This document shows, in pieces, positions 30,377 to 41,960 of a stretch of 64,000 nucleotides of DNA. The position numbers and the translations under genes were made by a program. This DNA comes from Cantharellus purpuraceus. Lineage: Eukaryota; Basidiomycota; Agaricomycetes; Cantharellales; Hydnaceae. The stretch's first letter is position 1; the number at the start of each line of letters is the position of its first letter. The DNA lies in the NCBI GenBank assembly GCA_025174535.1, contig JALBUN010000002.1, positions 248,001-312,000 of the forward strand, in the 5' to 3' direction. The notes below the pieces were generated by a model. It was not told the origin of the DNA, searched no databases, and was given only the letters and a program-made list of their open reading frames with translations.

Positions 30377-31657
30377 GACTGAAAAGGTGTGAGAGAGACT
30401 ATATGCTGGTGGTAGGAAATTAGCCAAGGAAACGGCCTCGACCAGGTGAACTGTACAAAGCGCTATACTTATTTTGAAGAGGAACTGTTGAGGATTGCAC
30501 AGAGTCCACAGCAACCTCGGCCTGCCAACGCGGTAGACCGATGGCCGTAATGTTGCTTGGGAACGCCAATATGTGAAATTTTCTTCGTCTATAAGTACTA
30601 TGGTCTATACACATGAAATACAGTAGTACTTTCTCTATAGGAACTACAAGAAATGATCATATGTACCGGTTCATTTCTGGCACTCAAAGTAGGGCGATGT
30701 ATGCATGTATATGAGGTACAGCTCTGCAACTCCTAGACTCGAAAGAGCGAACCCAGTCATCATCACACATTAATATTTCACTCGCCACCACTGCATACCT
30801 AGCATAGTCATCACCACGTTATGGAGTCGGATCAACGAGATTATCAGTCCGAGTCAACAGTCGGTAGTCGAGAAGCACACAACAGAGGTGCTTACGTTTA
30901 GAAGCAATGTTGACTTGTTTGGCTCAGATCCTCGCCTTCAGCTGGCTTTGAGCTCCTGAGCTCCGGAAGATAACTCTGATGGCAGACTGGAGGACAAACT
31001 AACTATCGGTCGGATCGTACAGATGCACTTGGCATCGGTTGATCTTGTTATCAAGAATCTGGTGGTGCCCAATTATATACATAGCATGAGGTGCAAACAG
31101 CGGTGAGCCGTTTGTTCTATTTGTGAAATACTGGGGTAGGCGGATAATTATCTTTGTCATACGCAAACGGCTCAAACGTTCCAGTCGTTCTGTGAAGCCG
31201 TCTGTAGCCTTGTTCAAGCCAGTCTTGTCGTAACAGCCTGATCGAGTCTCGAAGACGGTTGCTGTATTAGAATGTGTTCATACGAGGAAGAACACAGTGT
31301 TCCCGGCCCTTCTCACCCCTCCGAGTGTGACTTTACAGGGGCCTGCAGCTTGCGTATGCGCACAAACGCATGTACTTTGTGCCATGGTTCTACGTCACTC
31401 TCGATTCGAGTCCATAATAGGATTGAGAACTCAATACTGAGCGGTGAGCATTGGGATGCGATATCAGACGTCACCCTGGAATAAAATTCTACATGAAAAG
31501 GAGTGATCCACTCGATCGCGGCTCCTCCCCCCAGGTTAAACCCCCGCGGTAGTGTAGATTAGATGTCTTCAAGTTAAACGTTAAACTTTAAGCTTTAAAG
31601 TTCGACTGCCTGTTGAATACCGTTTGAAAGTCGCTTTTGGATTCGCCAGACGTAGTA
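30377..31657. other. intergenic, no confident gene
   Basis: A minus-strand frame at 31217-30999 is open for 72 codons but has no recognised family. TTAAAC/TTTAAAG repeats lie at about 31570-31600. Nothing else is supported. Confidence 0.45.
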
Positions 31658-32149
31658 TCATACTATAATAAGGATCGTAAGTCTAGTGCCAAAGCTGCGC
31701 GCGCCAACTGTCAGTGGTGGTGCTTCTAAAGGTCTACGCCATCCAATCATCGATGGAGACACCTCAGCCTCGTGAATCAACACGAAATCACCCCCGTCTA
31801 CATTTGCTCGCATTGCCGACTGCAAATTCATCAAGCGCTCGACGTCCGCCGCAAAGAATAGCCATAGGTCATGTAAATTGCCAAACATGCAGCGTGCGTC
31901 TTTGAGTAACGGCAGCTCTCCAAGCGAATGCTCCTGTCGGGTAGGGATTATCACTTACGTGTCTGTCAGGTCCATCATTCTCGTGTCTGCAATATGGCCC
32001 TCGATGAGATCTCTCAACACGTTTATGATCTCCCTCAAGAAACGGGGGGACCAAGTTTCAGGAATTCTTCGCGAAGGGTACTCGGCCGGGATGTGTGCTT
32101 GGCTGCGATGTGTGCAGGTCCAGGCATATAAATGATTGCGTGCGTTCAC
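31658..32149 (-). pseudogene. possible RhoGEF (DH domain) remnant
   Basis: Two minus-strand frames, 32149-31955 (ends with FLREIINVLRDLIEGHIADT) and 31954-31658 (LLKDARCMFGNLHDLWLFFA, then DVERLMNLQS), read in sequence like the first helices of a Dbl-homology domain, where an LIxxYI segment is followed by an IFGNIxxIxxFH block. No start, no downstream PH domain and no intact model were found. Either a decayed fragment or part of a gene whose other exons I could not trace. Confidence 0.3.
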
Positions 32150-32182
32150 CTCTTGCGCTCAGTTCAACAAAGCGTACCACCG

Positions 32183-32942
32183 ATGCCTCGACCAAGTCTT
32201 CATCACCGCACAGAATCTTTCCAGAGCAGCCCGGATGTGTTGCTCCCATCTAGTAGCTGCATCAAAACCAGCCCCTCCAAGTTCACGTCGCGAAATGTAT
32301 CATGGGATCCTGCCATCACGGTGATTGAAGAGGCCAAAGCGCGCCAGACATCACGGTGTTCGTCCGTTTACCTGGGATTTATTTGCCTAGCTATATTTTA
32401 TCTGCTTGACAGTCGCGTGTTCCAGTAGTTCCCCCCGGGACTACAAGCCTCGACCAATGGCGTCAGCCATACATTCTCTCCTTGCCATTGAGACCAACGC
32501 CATATTTGATGCGCGACTGGCTCCCGCGACGTCAATTCCAACGAGTGAGATCGCAGAATCAGCAACATCCACCGGCGCTCGTCATCTTCGCCTCATCTCA
32601 CGCGACTTCCCATGGACGCTGGAAGTTTCAAATCGCAAACAGACCCCCCTCACTTGCGCAGACGTATTCAGCGCAATATACGTTGGGTTGAGTGCCCCTC
32701 TTACTTCTTCGGAGTGGACGCTGGCCGACGATGCGAAAAAGTCTTCGATGATAAGGGCAAACCGGAATCGCAGGGGTGGCAGTTCGAATCCTGGACGTAT
32801 ACGGAGGATCGATTGGCTTGGGTCCAAAGTATACTTCAGAGGGATAACAAAAGACGACGGATTAGGGAGGGAGAGGCTACTTCCAGAGGATGATTTATGG
32901 CCAGATACGTGGGTAGTCAAATTTGGGTCTCGCATAGACTAA
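32183..32942 (+). CDS. DUF6699 domain protein, 229 aa
   Basis: A family widespread and expanded in Agaricomycetes with no known function. Two exons: 32183-32355 and 32426-32942 (70-bp intron, phase 2). The family core runs from AIHSLLAIE and FDARLAP through ISRDFPWTLEV, LTCADVFSAIYVGL, EWTLADD and RIRRIDWLGSKVYFRG to WVVKFGS at the end. It is similar to the protein at 36774-37681, especially around the SxDFPWT and RIRRxDWLGS blocks. The start was chosen because it joins in frame across good splice sites; the second exon has its own ATG at 32457. Confidence 0.7.
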
Positions 32943-33224
32943 GGTATTGGTGAGGATCGGATTCATTATGGATGCATTTTATAATATGTGTCTTACGGAC
33001 CTTCGTGAACATATTTTTTATTGCCCATTTCGAGACTGTGCCGGGAGACTTCGAACTAGAGTCATCAGTAAGACAGAATACTACAGTGAGACAGCCGCCG
33101 CGGAATCAAAGCAAGTACTTGCCAAATCGAGAAATTATCAGCCTTGTTCCCGCGGCCACATCGTGGAAGTCAAGCTTTGCGTTTTTCTGAGGCGGCATTT
33201 CTTTGGTTATTCTGTTGCTAGAGG

Positions 33225-34755
33225 ATGGTATCGTTCCAGTGAGTTCACATTGTTACTGCCAAACGCCCTATGGTGATCGACTTGAATCTTTAGATGTGAT
33301 GGTAGGTGTACTGCTAAGTCTGCAGTTTTTTCTTCCTCCTAAGTACATTCCCGTCAGCTTGTACGGATGTCGTGAAAAAACCAAAACTAGACCAACATCG
33401 TACTCGTTGCGGCGCATCGTTCACTTGCATCGATTGCTCCAAGACATTTCAGACACCCGTTGATTGGAAAGGTAAAAAAATTTAGCATATCGAACTAGAC
33501 GACGCTGACAATCATATGCCAGGTCACACGTCGTGTATCTCGGAGGCGGAGAAATACCAAAAGACGTTGTACAAACCCAAGGCTGTCAGTCTAACATTAT
33601 TGTACAACCATCGGGTTGTTTTGAGTGCCTGACATGTACAAGCTAGACTGGAGGTGGACGAGAGAATACGTTTAGGAATGGCTCAAGGGGTAGGTTTCAA
33701 GGTCGAGGAGGCTCTTGGGGTAGACCACAGCCGAGATCACAAGCAACGGGGGCTAATGGCACACCCTTGGGAACCCCAACACGAATGTCTCCAGTGACAG
33801 CTCCGCTAAAGCAAGATGAAACGAACGGTACAACTCTTGTCTCAGAATCTGCGATGAAAACTGAAGAGCCAAAAAAACACAAGAAGGGCAAGTCAGAAGT
33901 GACAAATATAACGCGTGCTGAGGTCAGTTATGACTCACGTGCATAATATCAATGTGTGCTATGGATCAACTCATCCCAGCCCGTCAATCAGAGCGCTGAT
34001 GACCCTATTTCGCGAGAGCAGCCGAGGGACATGATTGAGAAGGAGGGTAAGAAGGAGAAGAAGAAGAAGGAGAAGAAAGAGAAAGACGAGAAGAAAGTTG
34101 CAAGCGATGTCCGTAATTCGTCTCTTGAAGTGAGATTAGCTGATTTTGCACACTCTTGATTTCAGATGGGCGCAATGGATGTCGCCCTTTCAGGGGTCTT
34201 GCCATCAACTCCAGTTAATGCAGGAGACGAGATTGCAACCAAAGCAAGGAAGGAGAAGAAAGACAAGAAGAAGGAGAAGAAGGAAAAGAAGGAAAAGAAG
34301 GAAAAGCCATCAAAGCATGACTCCGCTATTCTACCAGAGGTTCGTACTATCCAACAGTATGACGTCTCATCTGTTTTTGAACGTCTGGATTATAGTCGAA
34401 TTCAAATAGTGTCGAACCTGCAAGTGTATCGTTGCTATTGTCCCCTGACGCTGCAGGAAGTGAAAAGTCGAGGCAATTAAAGAAGAAAGCCGAGACGGTC
34501 GAGACAGGAGATGCACCCAATCAAGCTTTCGCAGCTGAAATTGAGGGGGAGAAACAGAAGAAGAAGAAAAAGCGAAAATCCGAAGTCGCCAATGGTGCAC
34601 CGGAGGTCAACGGCGAAGTTGTTACCTGCGCATCATCGGAGACAACCTCGACGAAGCGGAAGCGGGAGGCCGAAGAACAAGATGTGACAGGGCAGGAAGT
34701 TGCGTCAGAGAAGAAGAAGAAGAAGAAGAAACAGAAGACCGTGGCGGTGTCATAA
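33225..34755 (+). CDS. LYAR-type nucleolar zinc-finger protein, 385 aa
   Basis: LYAR family proteins are nucleolar and act in ribosome biogenesis. Eight exons: 33225-33238, 33294-33301, 33358-33471, 33523-33584, 33647-33922, 33980-34129, 34166-34339, 34396-34755; total 1158 nt. The N-terminus (MVSFQ then CDACTDVVKKPKLDQH, CGASFTCIDCSKTF, WKGHTSCISEAEKYQK) gives the two C2HC-type LYAR zinc fingers in order. Then comes a Gly/Arg-rich part (RGRFQGRGGSWGRP, RNA-binding-like) and three Lys/Glu-rich nuclear/nucleolar tracts ending KKKKKKKQKT. Exon 2 is 8 nt and carries the first zinc Cys; without it the frame is lost. The 36-nt intron at 34130-34165 is short but holds a stop. Convergent with ATG3, 110 bp apart. 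Confidence 0.88.
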
Positions 34756-34865
34756 ACATATCCTTCTTTCTCCATTTCTCCTTCATGGTTTTCATTTCAT
34801 GCATGTGAATTTAATTCGACTCTATCTTTACATATGTCATCCGGGTATCCAAAGTCATGTGCCCT

Positions 34866-36411
34866 TCAGAAAGCCGTGGTTGAGTCAACCTCGATCGTCG
34901 GTACAATGGACGCGATGAATTTGAGGAATACGACCAGGTAGAAGTCGACTCTCATGCCCTCAATCTCCTCGCCATCTCCCATACCATCAGCGACAGTCGG
35001 TGTCTTCTTCCCGTCATCCCCAGCCGATCCAGTGACTTTCCTCATGAGCCACTTCCTCTTTCCACCTTCTTTGCCGCCCGATGACCGAGTATTACGCTGC
35101 TCCTCTACGACACCCGCATTCATGCGTTCAATGACCTTTTTCATTACACTCGCGTGCCTGCATGGATGGACTGACGCCGCTTGCATGTTACTGTGCGGGA
35201 ATGGCTCAATGGTGACGGTTTTCCAGGCATGGGAAGCAGATACGTCTTGGAAGATCTGCGGTGTTGTTAGGGGAGTTCCGTTCTTTATAGTCTGATTAAT
35301 AACGAGATCTGGAAAAAAACATAAATCGTACCTCATCGTAACCCAATAACCACACACGCGGTGTTTGATAGTATTTATCATAAGTGATCATGACATCGTA
35401 TGTTCGGACCTGCAACAAATTCCCTTTGGCCACCTCAATCTCACTGATGTGATTCGGACGACTCGCAATTAGAACTTGGTTCCAGGGTGATTGCACTTAC
35501 GGCATAGCGGTCGTTATCGGCTTAGCTGTGGCTTCATCCTCGCCTCCTTCGAGCCCTTCTTCCTCCATATCGGGTATATCATCCATGTCTGGTATATCTG
35601 CGGGAGCCTCTCCGTCACCCTTAGATGGTTGATCACCACTAATGGTGAGCGATTCCATGTCATTGGAGAGGGAGGAAGGTCCATCAAGATCTGGAATGTC
35701 TTCAATATTGCCTGGATTAGCGGCTGGATCTACGGATGCTACATATCGTTCATTTGGAAGCACTCAGTGGTGAGAAGACACGTGCAAACCTCGACCAGCA
35801 TGGGTCTCCACCCATTCATCATCTTTATCTTTTGATCCACCATCTGCAAAAGATATGAGCCGCTCAGCATCCTCGTCAGCATCTGTATATGCCAACGAGG
35901 TGGCACGACGGAGACACGGAACTGATGCCGCGAAGTGAGTGACCCGAAGTCTAAGAGGCCGTGTAATACAACAAACCTCCGTGTGTTACTAAATACTGTT
36001 TATTAGCAGGAAGATAGTCCCGGGCCTTAGAGGATTCTCCTTTCTCCCTGTAGACAATGGGGCTCTGAAGTACGCAACAAGCCATGCGGGTTGCTCTCAC
36101 CATGACCAGACAGGAAACTTGTAGGTCAAAAAGTCACCAGCAGCAACGAATTCCTCTGGTATAATAGTGTGATTCATTTGTGTGGATCACCATCTCACAG
36201 CACCTCACCTGGAGTGATCCTGCCATGTTCCTTGAACTTGCTCTCCTTCAGGACCTGGTAGGAAGCAAGTCAGCCAGTGGCCGTGCTGCAGGCGGACCGA
36301 AGGTGCCACACCGGGCTAAGATACTCGCGCACCGCCCAGTATTGTTGCTGTATCACGTATAAGTAGAAGAAGGTCATGTAACGCGACAATACATACTTGA
36401 ATCGCATGCAT
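34866..36411 (-). CDS. ATG3: autophagy E2-like enzyme ATG3, 373 aa
   Basis: Atg3 transfers Atg8 to phosphatidylethanolamine in autophagosome formation. Nine exons: 36411-36397, 36347-36312, 36254-36209, 36155-36101, 36047-35977, 35921-35790, 35738-35501, 35443-35332, 35282-34866; total 1122 nt. Visible: the N-terminal [21 protein letters not shown] and [19 protein letters not shown], the acidic flexible region ([23 protein letters not shown]), the E2 core [20 protein letters not shown], and the catalytic Cys in SVHPCRHA. The C-terminus [17 protein letters not shown] is conserved. An insert of about 35 Lys/Gly/Asp-rich residues follows the catalytic helix, where other Atg3 proteins are shorter. 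Exon 1 is 15 nt. Confidence 0.93.
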
Positions 36412-36773
36412 CTTGACGAACTTGCGGTGTTTGTAGTCGTCTGTGAGTTAGGGGCAACAGTTTGGCTTTGTGGGCGTCCCTATTGATCAATGATCACGTG
36501 GTCAGACGCGTCGCGTGTTTACCACGAACCGAACACGGACCTAGGGCAAAGCATCGTAGCGTGGTGAAAAGAATGAGTTCTTTTCATAAGTGAGCCATGT
36601 GCTGCAGTGTATTCGTGACAACTGCGCCAAATATTGCGAACTCGCCACAGTTCATGCTTTCTTTCAGGGTCTCTCTGATGGATACTTGGCAGACTCAGTG
36701 CCCTCAACCCAAATGCGAAGCCATTGAACTGGAGGAGACGGCAGGTGAAATCGTATATAGAAGCAGAAGACTG
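36412..36773. other. intergenic, ATG3 promoter side
   Basis: 361 bp between ATG3 and the second DUF6699 gene. No frame with support; an imperfect TGATCA/TGATCACG cluster lies near 36485. Confidence 0.45.
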
Positions 36774-37681
36774 TCAATGCAATGACCCAAACCGCACAGC
36801 CCACATCTCCCCAGAATGATCACCAGGCATCATCCGTTTTCTAATTAGTTCACTGTCCTTTACCAGTCCACGAAACATGCACCTGGAACCTAACCAATCG
36901 ACTCTCCTGATCCGCATTGCCATGTTAGCACGTCGACGATCCCTGTTTGCCTTGAGGGTGATGTACTTCTGCGTGTCGGACGCCAGCGCCCACTCAGAGC
37001 GTCGCACCTCCTTCATAAGGCTCTCGTACAAAGCATTAAGCACATCAATGATCGTCAGCGGCAGGCCGTCGTTTGTCGATATGGCTATAGTCCAGGGAAA
37101 GTCGTGTGAAACGATGCACAGATATTGTGCCTGTGTTGACAGAACAGGTGCCATAACATCATCGCCACGACGGGTATTCCGGTGCTGTTGCAGGCGCGCT
37201 GGCGGATCACGAACATCCCACGTAAACGACAATGCCGTGACAGCGATCATAGAGGCTACCTGGCTCTCCACCTTTCGACCATCTGTTACGGGGAATATTT
37301 TAAAATGAGTGGTACTCCGCAGAACCTTGACGCACTGTTTGGTGATTCCAGGTGTCTTTCTGCCCTTCGTTTGTGGGTAGAGCTCGGGGCACTGGAGGTA
37401 GAGGTGGACCATTTTGGATAGCGAGAAGTGTCATGGTCCAAATGAGTGTACTCAGAGCGTAGCGACACCTCGGACGCTGTCCCGCGTGTGTTCTCTGAAG
37501 GAAGGCAAGGAATGCTCTCAATGGAAACGGCATGAGAATAGGTGCCTCCAGAATCAAAGGGTTGCCGTTCATGACGCGCATGTCTAGGACGTGCGGAGCT
37601 GGGATACACATAAGATGATGGCCAGTTGGTGCAGCGATCTGCGGCCGTAGAGCTTCTGCGAAATCTTGAGAAAAGAGACAT
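36774..37681 (-). CDS. DUF6699 domain protein, 284 aa
   Basis: Second member of the family in this window. Two exons: 37681-37336 and 37282-36774 with a 53-bp phase-1 intron; total 855 nt. The N-terminal 115 residues are Ser/Arg-rich and look disordered. The DUF6699 core shows ALSFTWDVRDPPA, VSHDFPWTIAI, LTIIDVLNALYESL, EWALASD, RIRRVDWLGSRCMFRG and ends WAVRFGSLH. The protein at 32183-32942 shares these blocks but has a shorter N-terminus and lies on the other strand with LYAR and ATG3 between, so they are dispersed relatives rather than a fresh tandem copy. Confidence 0.75.
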
Positions 37682-38781
37682 GGTGGCTTCGTCGAGACTC
37701 AACCGGATGCAACCAGGAAGATAGGGAGTGCTAAAAAGTCTTGGTTTTATTCACTTGTCATACAATGGGCTTAATATGATGAGAAGACCACTTCCTGCAG
37801 GCAGCCGTGCAATTAAAGCGTTTCTTCTTGGGATTGCTCACCATGGGGTTTGTTACTACCTTCAGCGTTGCAATAACTTGGCGTCTCCTCCCTCCACAGT
37901 CGGATCGCGCCGCCATTCCGTTTACTTTCTTTACATGGGCTAAGTTGCGCATGTCGTGGAGCCAGACGGAGCCAGGCTGTTGTCTACAAGGACCCAGGGC
38001 GTTTTCGAACGTGTGTAATACGCTCTGAACTTCCGGCATGTTCTAGGGAGGCCACAAGGAAATATGTTCGAAAGCCACAAATAACTCAAGGTGGAAACCT
38101 ATTACTAGCCACCAGATGGTCAGAATGTCGAGAAAAGAAGTGGAAGCCTACCTCAGCGCCTCTGATGCAGCCTCGTGAAATAGAGAATTTAAGTAGGGTT
38201 TCTTCTAGCAAGTCAACCAGTAGTCAATTGATATGAAGTTGGACAACCTCATATTCAGCCGATCATAAGCCAGTTCACAGAGCATTTCGTGAATATGATA
38301 ATATAGCAGTCCTTCAAGTCTCCAAAAGCTTGTCAAACAAATTCAGTCAGGGTCCTGCAGAAGAGATGAGCGGAGCGATGTGTTCTGGATCCAACAAGTC
38401 GTGTACTTATCGGGATCCCAAAGGGGGGCGCTGAAACCCCTAGCCAGAACGCTGCTGTCATAGATACATCCGGGTCTCGCGCGGTTGCCGCTTCACGGCT
38501 GCACACCAGGAGCTAGCTGAAACAAGAGTTACACAAGTGACAATCCCAAGGAGGTTGTGTTTCCATAATTCATCAATGCTCTTATCACCCTTAGCAATCG
38601 GAAGGTGGATTAGGTTCTTGAGTTACCCATCGTATGGTTCACGATTCACAGGTACCTGCATAGCGTATGTGTATGTGTGAGGCAGTGCCGATCACACGAA
38701 CAGGCATTGCCGTCCATGCCATATAAAATCGAGATGAACAAGGATCTAAAGGGGATGATATATCCAAGCAACATTGAGCTT
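37682..38781. other. intergenic, one weak short frame
   Basis: A minus-strand ATG frame at 38039-37758 is open for 93 codons (MPEVQSVLHTFENALG start, basic end) but has no recognised family and no paired homologue here. The rest shows nothing supported. Confidence 0.4.
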
Positions 38782-39768
38782 TCACAAGGAATTTTCCCAT
38801 TCTAGCATCCGCCTGAGTTGATCACCCTCTTTGCCCATCAACTTCTCAGGCACAGCGGCCGTGAGTGGTCCTCTAACATCAGGGGAACCATAGCCAAAAA
38901 ATTCGGACACTGCCCGTTTTAGGCCAGTGACACCACCGATCTTTATGACTGCCCAGTCGGTGTGACCTAGTTGTTCTTGAATCTTCATCGCTTCCGTCAC
39001 CTCGCCCTTCTTCCATAACGTGTAGAGCTTGGTGTGAAGTTTGGGGAAGAGATTTACTGTGGCAGCAATGACACCTGCAGAGCCGCAGAACAACCCCGGT
39101 AGGACCCACTGTGATTGTCCAGCGAACACTGCGAAGGATGAAGAGGGATTCGTTGTAGTCAACCGATGAAGCTTTCCAATAGAACCACACGATAACTTTG
39201 TCCCTACAATATTCGGGTGCTCGGCCAACGTATTGATAGTATCAGAGTCAAGGTCGATCCCCGCGCAAACAGTCGGGAAATTGTATATCAATACGGGAAG
39301 AGGAGATGCATCAGCCACCTACACACGATGTCGACTTACGTGAGCTGTAAACGGCACTAGATCAATATCAACACTCACCTCCCGGTGAAATTTAATGATA
39401 TTATCCTTTGACATTTGTGGTGGCCATACCCCAGGCGTCAGAACGAGTACAAAATCTGCTCCCGCATCTTTGGCCTCCTTACAAAGCAGTTTAGTTTCCT
39501 TAGTCGATGGGGCACCTGTGCCGGCCATTAGGACGACATGCTCGAAGCCATTCGAGTTTAACGTCTGTTTTGTTGTCTTTATAACCAAAGCGCGTTCTTC
39601 ATGTGAGAGATGCTGCGCTTCGCCATTGGAGCCCTGAACAAGAATGCCGGTTACGCCACCGTGTGCTAGCCTCAGTATGTGGGCCTCTATCGCTAGAACG
39701 TCTAATTCGTCATCTTTGAAGAACAAGACTGCCGGTACATACACTCCAGGAGGTGGTGCGGTGGACAT
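38782..39768 (-). CDS. DapA-family aldolase (4-hydroxy-2-oxoglutarate aldolase-like), 308 aa
   Basis: Class I aldolase of the dihydrodipicolinate synthase / N-acetylneuraminate lyase superfamily; fungal members usually act as 2-keto-acid aldolases since fungi make lysine by another route. Two exons: 39768-39379 and 39318-38782 with a 60-bp phase-0 intron. Visible: VLVQGSNGEAQHLSHEER (the substrate carboxylate loop, GSNGE in place of GTTGE), ADFVLVLTPGVWPP, the conserved Tyr in LIYNFP, and the Schiff-base Lys in IVGTKLSCG. Length is normal. Specific substrate cannot be told from sequence. Confidence 0.85.
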
Positions 39769-40492
39769 TGAATTCGACGGACGCAGAGTGAGCGTGCGAG
39801 GAAATTCCGTCCACGTGGCAGCCTCATTCACTCGCGATTTACAAGCGTATGTAAGAGTTTCAGTAATAATCCTACTAGTAATCCAGTGCAGTTAGTTGCA
39901 AACGGTGTGTAATATGAACGCCAGCGAGACAATCCGAGTGAGAAAAGATTTAGGAGGATGGTAACGGCACCCATAGCAAAGGATAGAAGTCAGGTCATTG
40001 TGTCGGTTGCATGGTTGCACTGACATGGACCCGGCAACGAGCATGAAATGAGAAGAGTACTTCATGATCGCAACACATCAGATGGGGATGACAGAGATGA
40101 GAATGAACTCTGATGAATTTCATGATCAGGCACCCCATCCCTATGCCTTTAGTACGCCCTATGACATGATAGTTTCTCACGTTGCAAATAGTGAAATCGG
40201 ACAGAGCAAACCCAATCACGAGATCTTCATAGCCCTTGGCAAACACCCAGCTCCTGCATTGTTCATCGCGTTCGCATACGTAGATGCTTCAAGCGTGCTA
40301 GAGTATGGGTATAGCGTCGTGTGCATGTGGGGGCGCCATCGAGCCTGTGAGAGCCTTGTCTTACGCATCATAGGCGGTAGATGTGAAGGTGAGAGTGGTA
40401 GAAGAGAGAGCGGATAAATAGCTCAATGCAAATTGCGGAACGAACCAACTTGTCGGCGCGCTTGTGATCTAGTCGACCAATATTGTTGTGAC
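39769..40492. other. divergent intergenic region
   Basis: Separates the aldolase (minus) and PIG-V (plus). An open plus frame at 40064-40417 lacks family support and is treated as chance. Confidence 0.5.
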
Positions 40493-41871
40493 ATGGACAG
40501 CAAGCATGCAAGCCCTGAAGTACTTGTGAGACAGCACTTGAACCACCTTGTCAGCCTTTGCATCATCCTTCGTATTTTGGTCACGATTATTGCGTTGCTG
40601 GCGTCCTACCTACCCGCTTTCGATTCTTCCGCGGACATTTTGCTAGCAGACAAGAGCCCGTCTCTACTCAAACGATGGACATATACGTCTCTCCGCTGGG
40701 ATACGTTTCATTTCCTCCACATCTCTCAAGAACGCTACCAGTTTGAGTATGAATGGGCTTTTCTTCCAGGAGTTCCTCTTGTTCTACGCGTCGCAGGATG
40801 GATAATGGATCTGCTCACCCGAAACGTAGACGGACCATCTACCTACAACATGCTTTTGGGTCATTTTCTTGTGTCTTCTGTCACGTCATGCGAGATGGTG
40901 CGGACATTCTACCTTTTGACGATGGAACATACCCAACGCCCAACCCTCTGTCTCTTATCGGGATATTTGTATCTCTTATCCTCCAGCCCTGCGACCGCAC
41001 ACTTGGCGCCATATGCAGAACCGTGGTTCGCGTTGTTCTCTTACAAAGGTATGAGTGTTTTATTACACATGCAGCACAGCTCTAAAATAATCAGGCATGT
41101 TATACTGCGCCCGGAAGCGATGGTTCTATGCCAGTGTATCATTTGCTTTCGCCGGCATGTTTCGCTCTAACGGAGTCCTTCTTGGAGGCTTTCTTGTCTG
41201 GGGAATGGTAGTAGAGCCTTTCCTCACGTGTCGTCGGGTGTGTACCACTTGAAAACATCCATTCTTTGCTGATCGCTTAATCTTAGGTCAAGCCTTATTC
41301 CATTATTGAATGCATTCTTCTATTTGTTCTACTGTCTCTTCCATTCGCCTTTCACCAGCTTTCTGGCTATCTTACTTTTTGTGCACATCCGACGACCTCC
41401 ATGCAGCCTTCGTGGTGCTCAGATCGTCTCCCGCTGATCTACACCCATGTCCAGTCTAAATATTGGAATGTGGGCTTCTTGCGATATTGGACCATACAAC
41501 AGCTCCCCAACTTCCTCATTGCAGCTCCCGTTCTCCTCCTCCTTTTCATCTCGTCCACGACACATATTTTGCACATCCTTCCTCCCGCCCTTTCGTCTGA
41601 ACCCAAGTCTAATACCACTCTAACTTTACCGACGCTCACACTTTCCACCTTGCCACATGCCATTCATGCCTTGATCTTCGCGTGCATGCTACTGTTTGCA
41701 TCCCATACGCAGATAATTCTCCGTCTCACGTCATCCATGCCTTTCACGTACTGGTCTGCAGCTCGACTGTTCTTTGAACATCCCAAGTGGGCACAGGCTT
41801 GGGTCACCTGGAGCGTTGTGTGGGGTGCAGCGAGTGTTGTGCTCTGGACCACCTTTTTACCTCCTGCGTAG
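40493..41871 (+). CDS. GPI18: GPI mannosyltransferase II (PIG-V / Gpi18), 427 aa
   Basis: ER membrane enzyme that adds the second mannose to the GPI anchor precursor from dolichol-phosphate-mannose. Three exons: 40493-41048, 41095-41237, 41287-41871; total 1284 nt. The luminal signature LRWDTFHFLHIS followed by YQFEYEWAFLPGVP is the PIG-V hallmark and holds the catalytic Asp. MLYCARKRWFYAS, SNGVLLGGF and the C-terminal YWNVGFLRYWTIQQLPNFL are conserved. Many hydrophobic helices are present. An upstream in-frame ATG at about 40433 exists; 40493 was preferred because the membrane helix begins soon after. The stop is 89 bp from the convergent peroxisomal gene. Confidence 0.88.
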
Positions 41872-41960
41872 TGCTTACATTCTGGAAAGTAAGCAAGAAG
41901 ATGCATAATAATGCGATCGAGTGGGCTAAATTACTTTCGGATAGACACTTATGTGTTCAG

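Noticed and set aside
40064..40417. Open plus-strand frame of 117 codons
   Set aside because: Met/His-rich composition without family support, inside a divergent promoter region.
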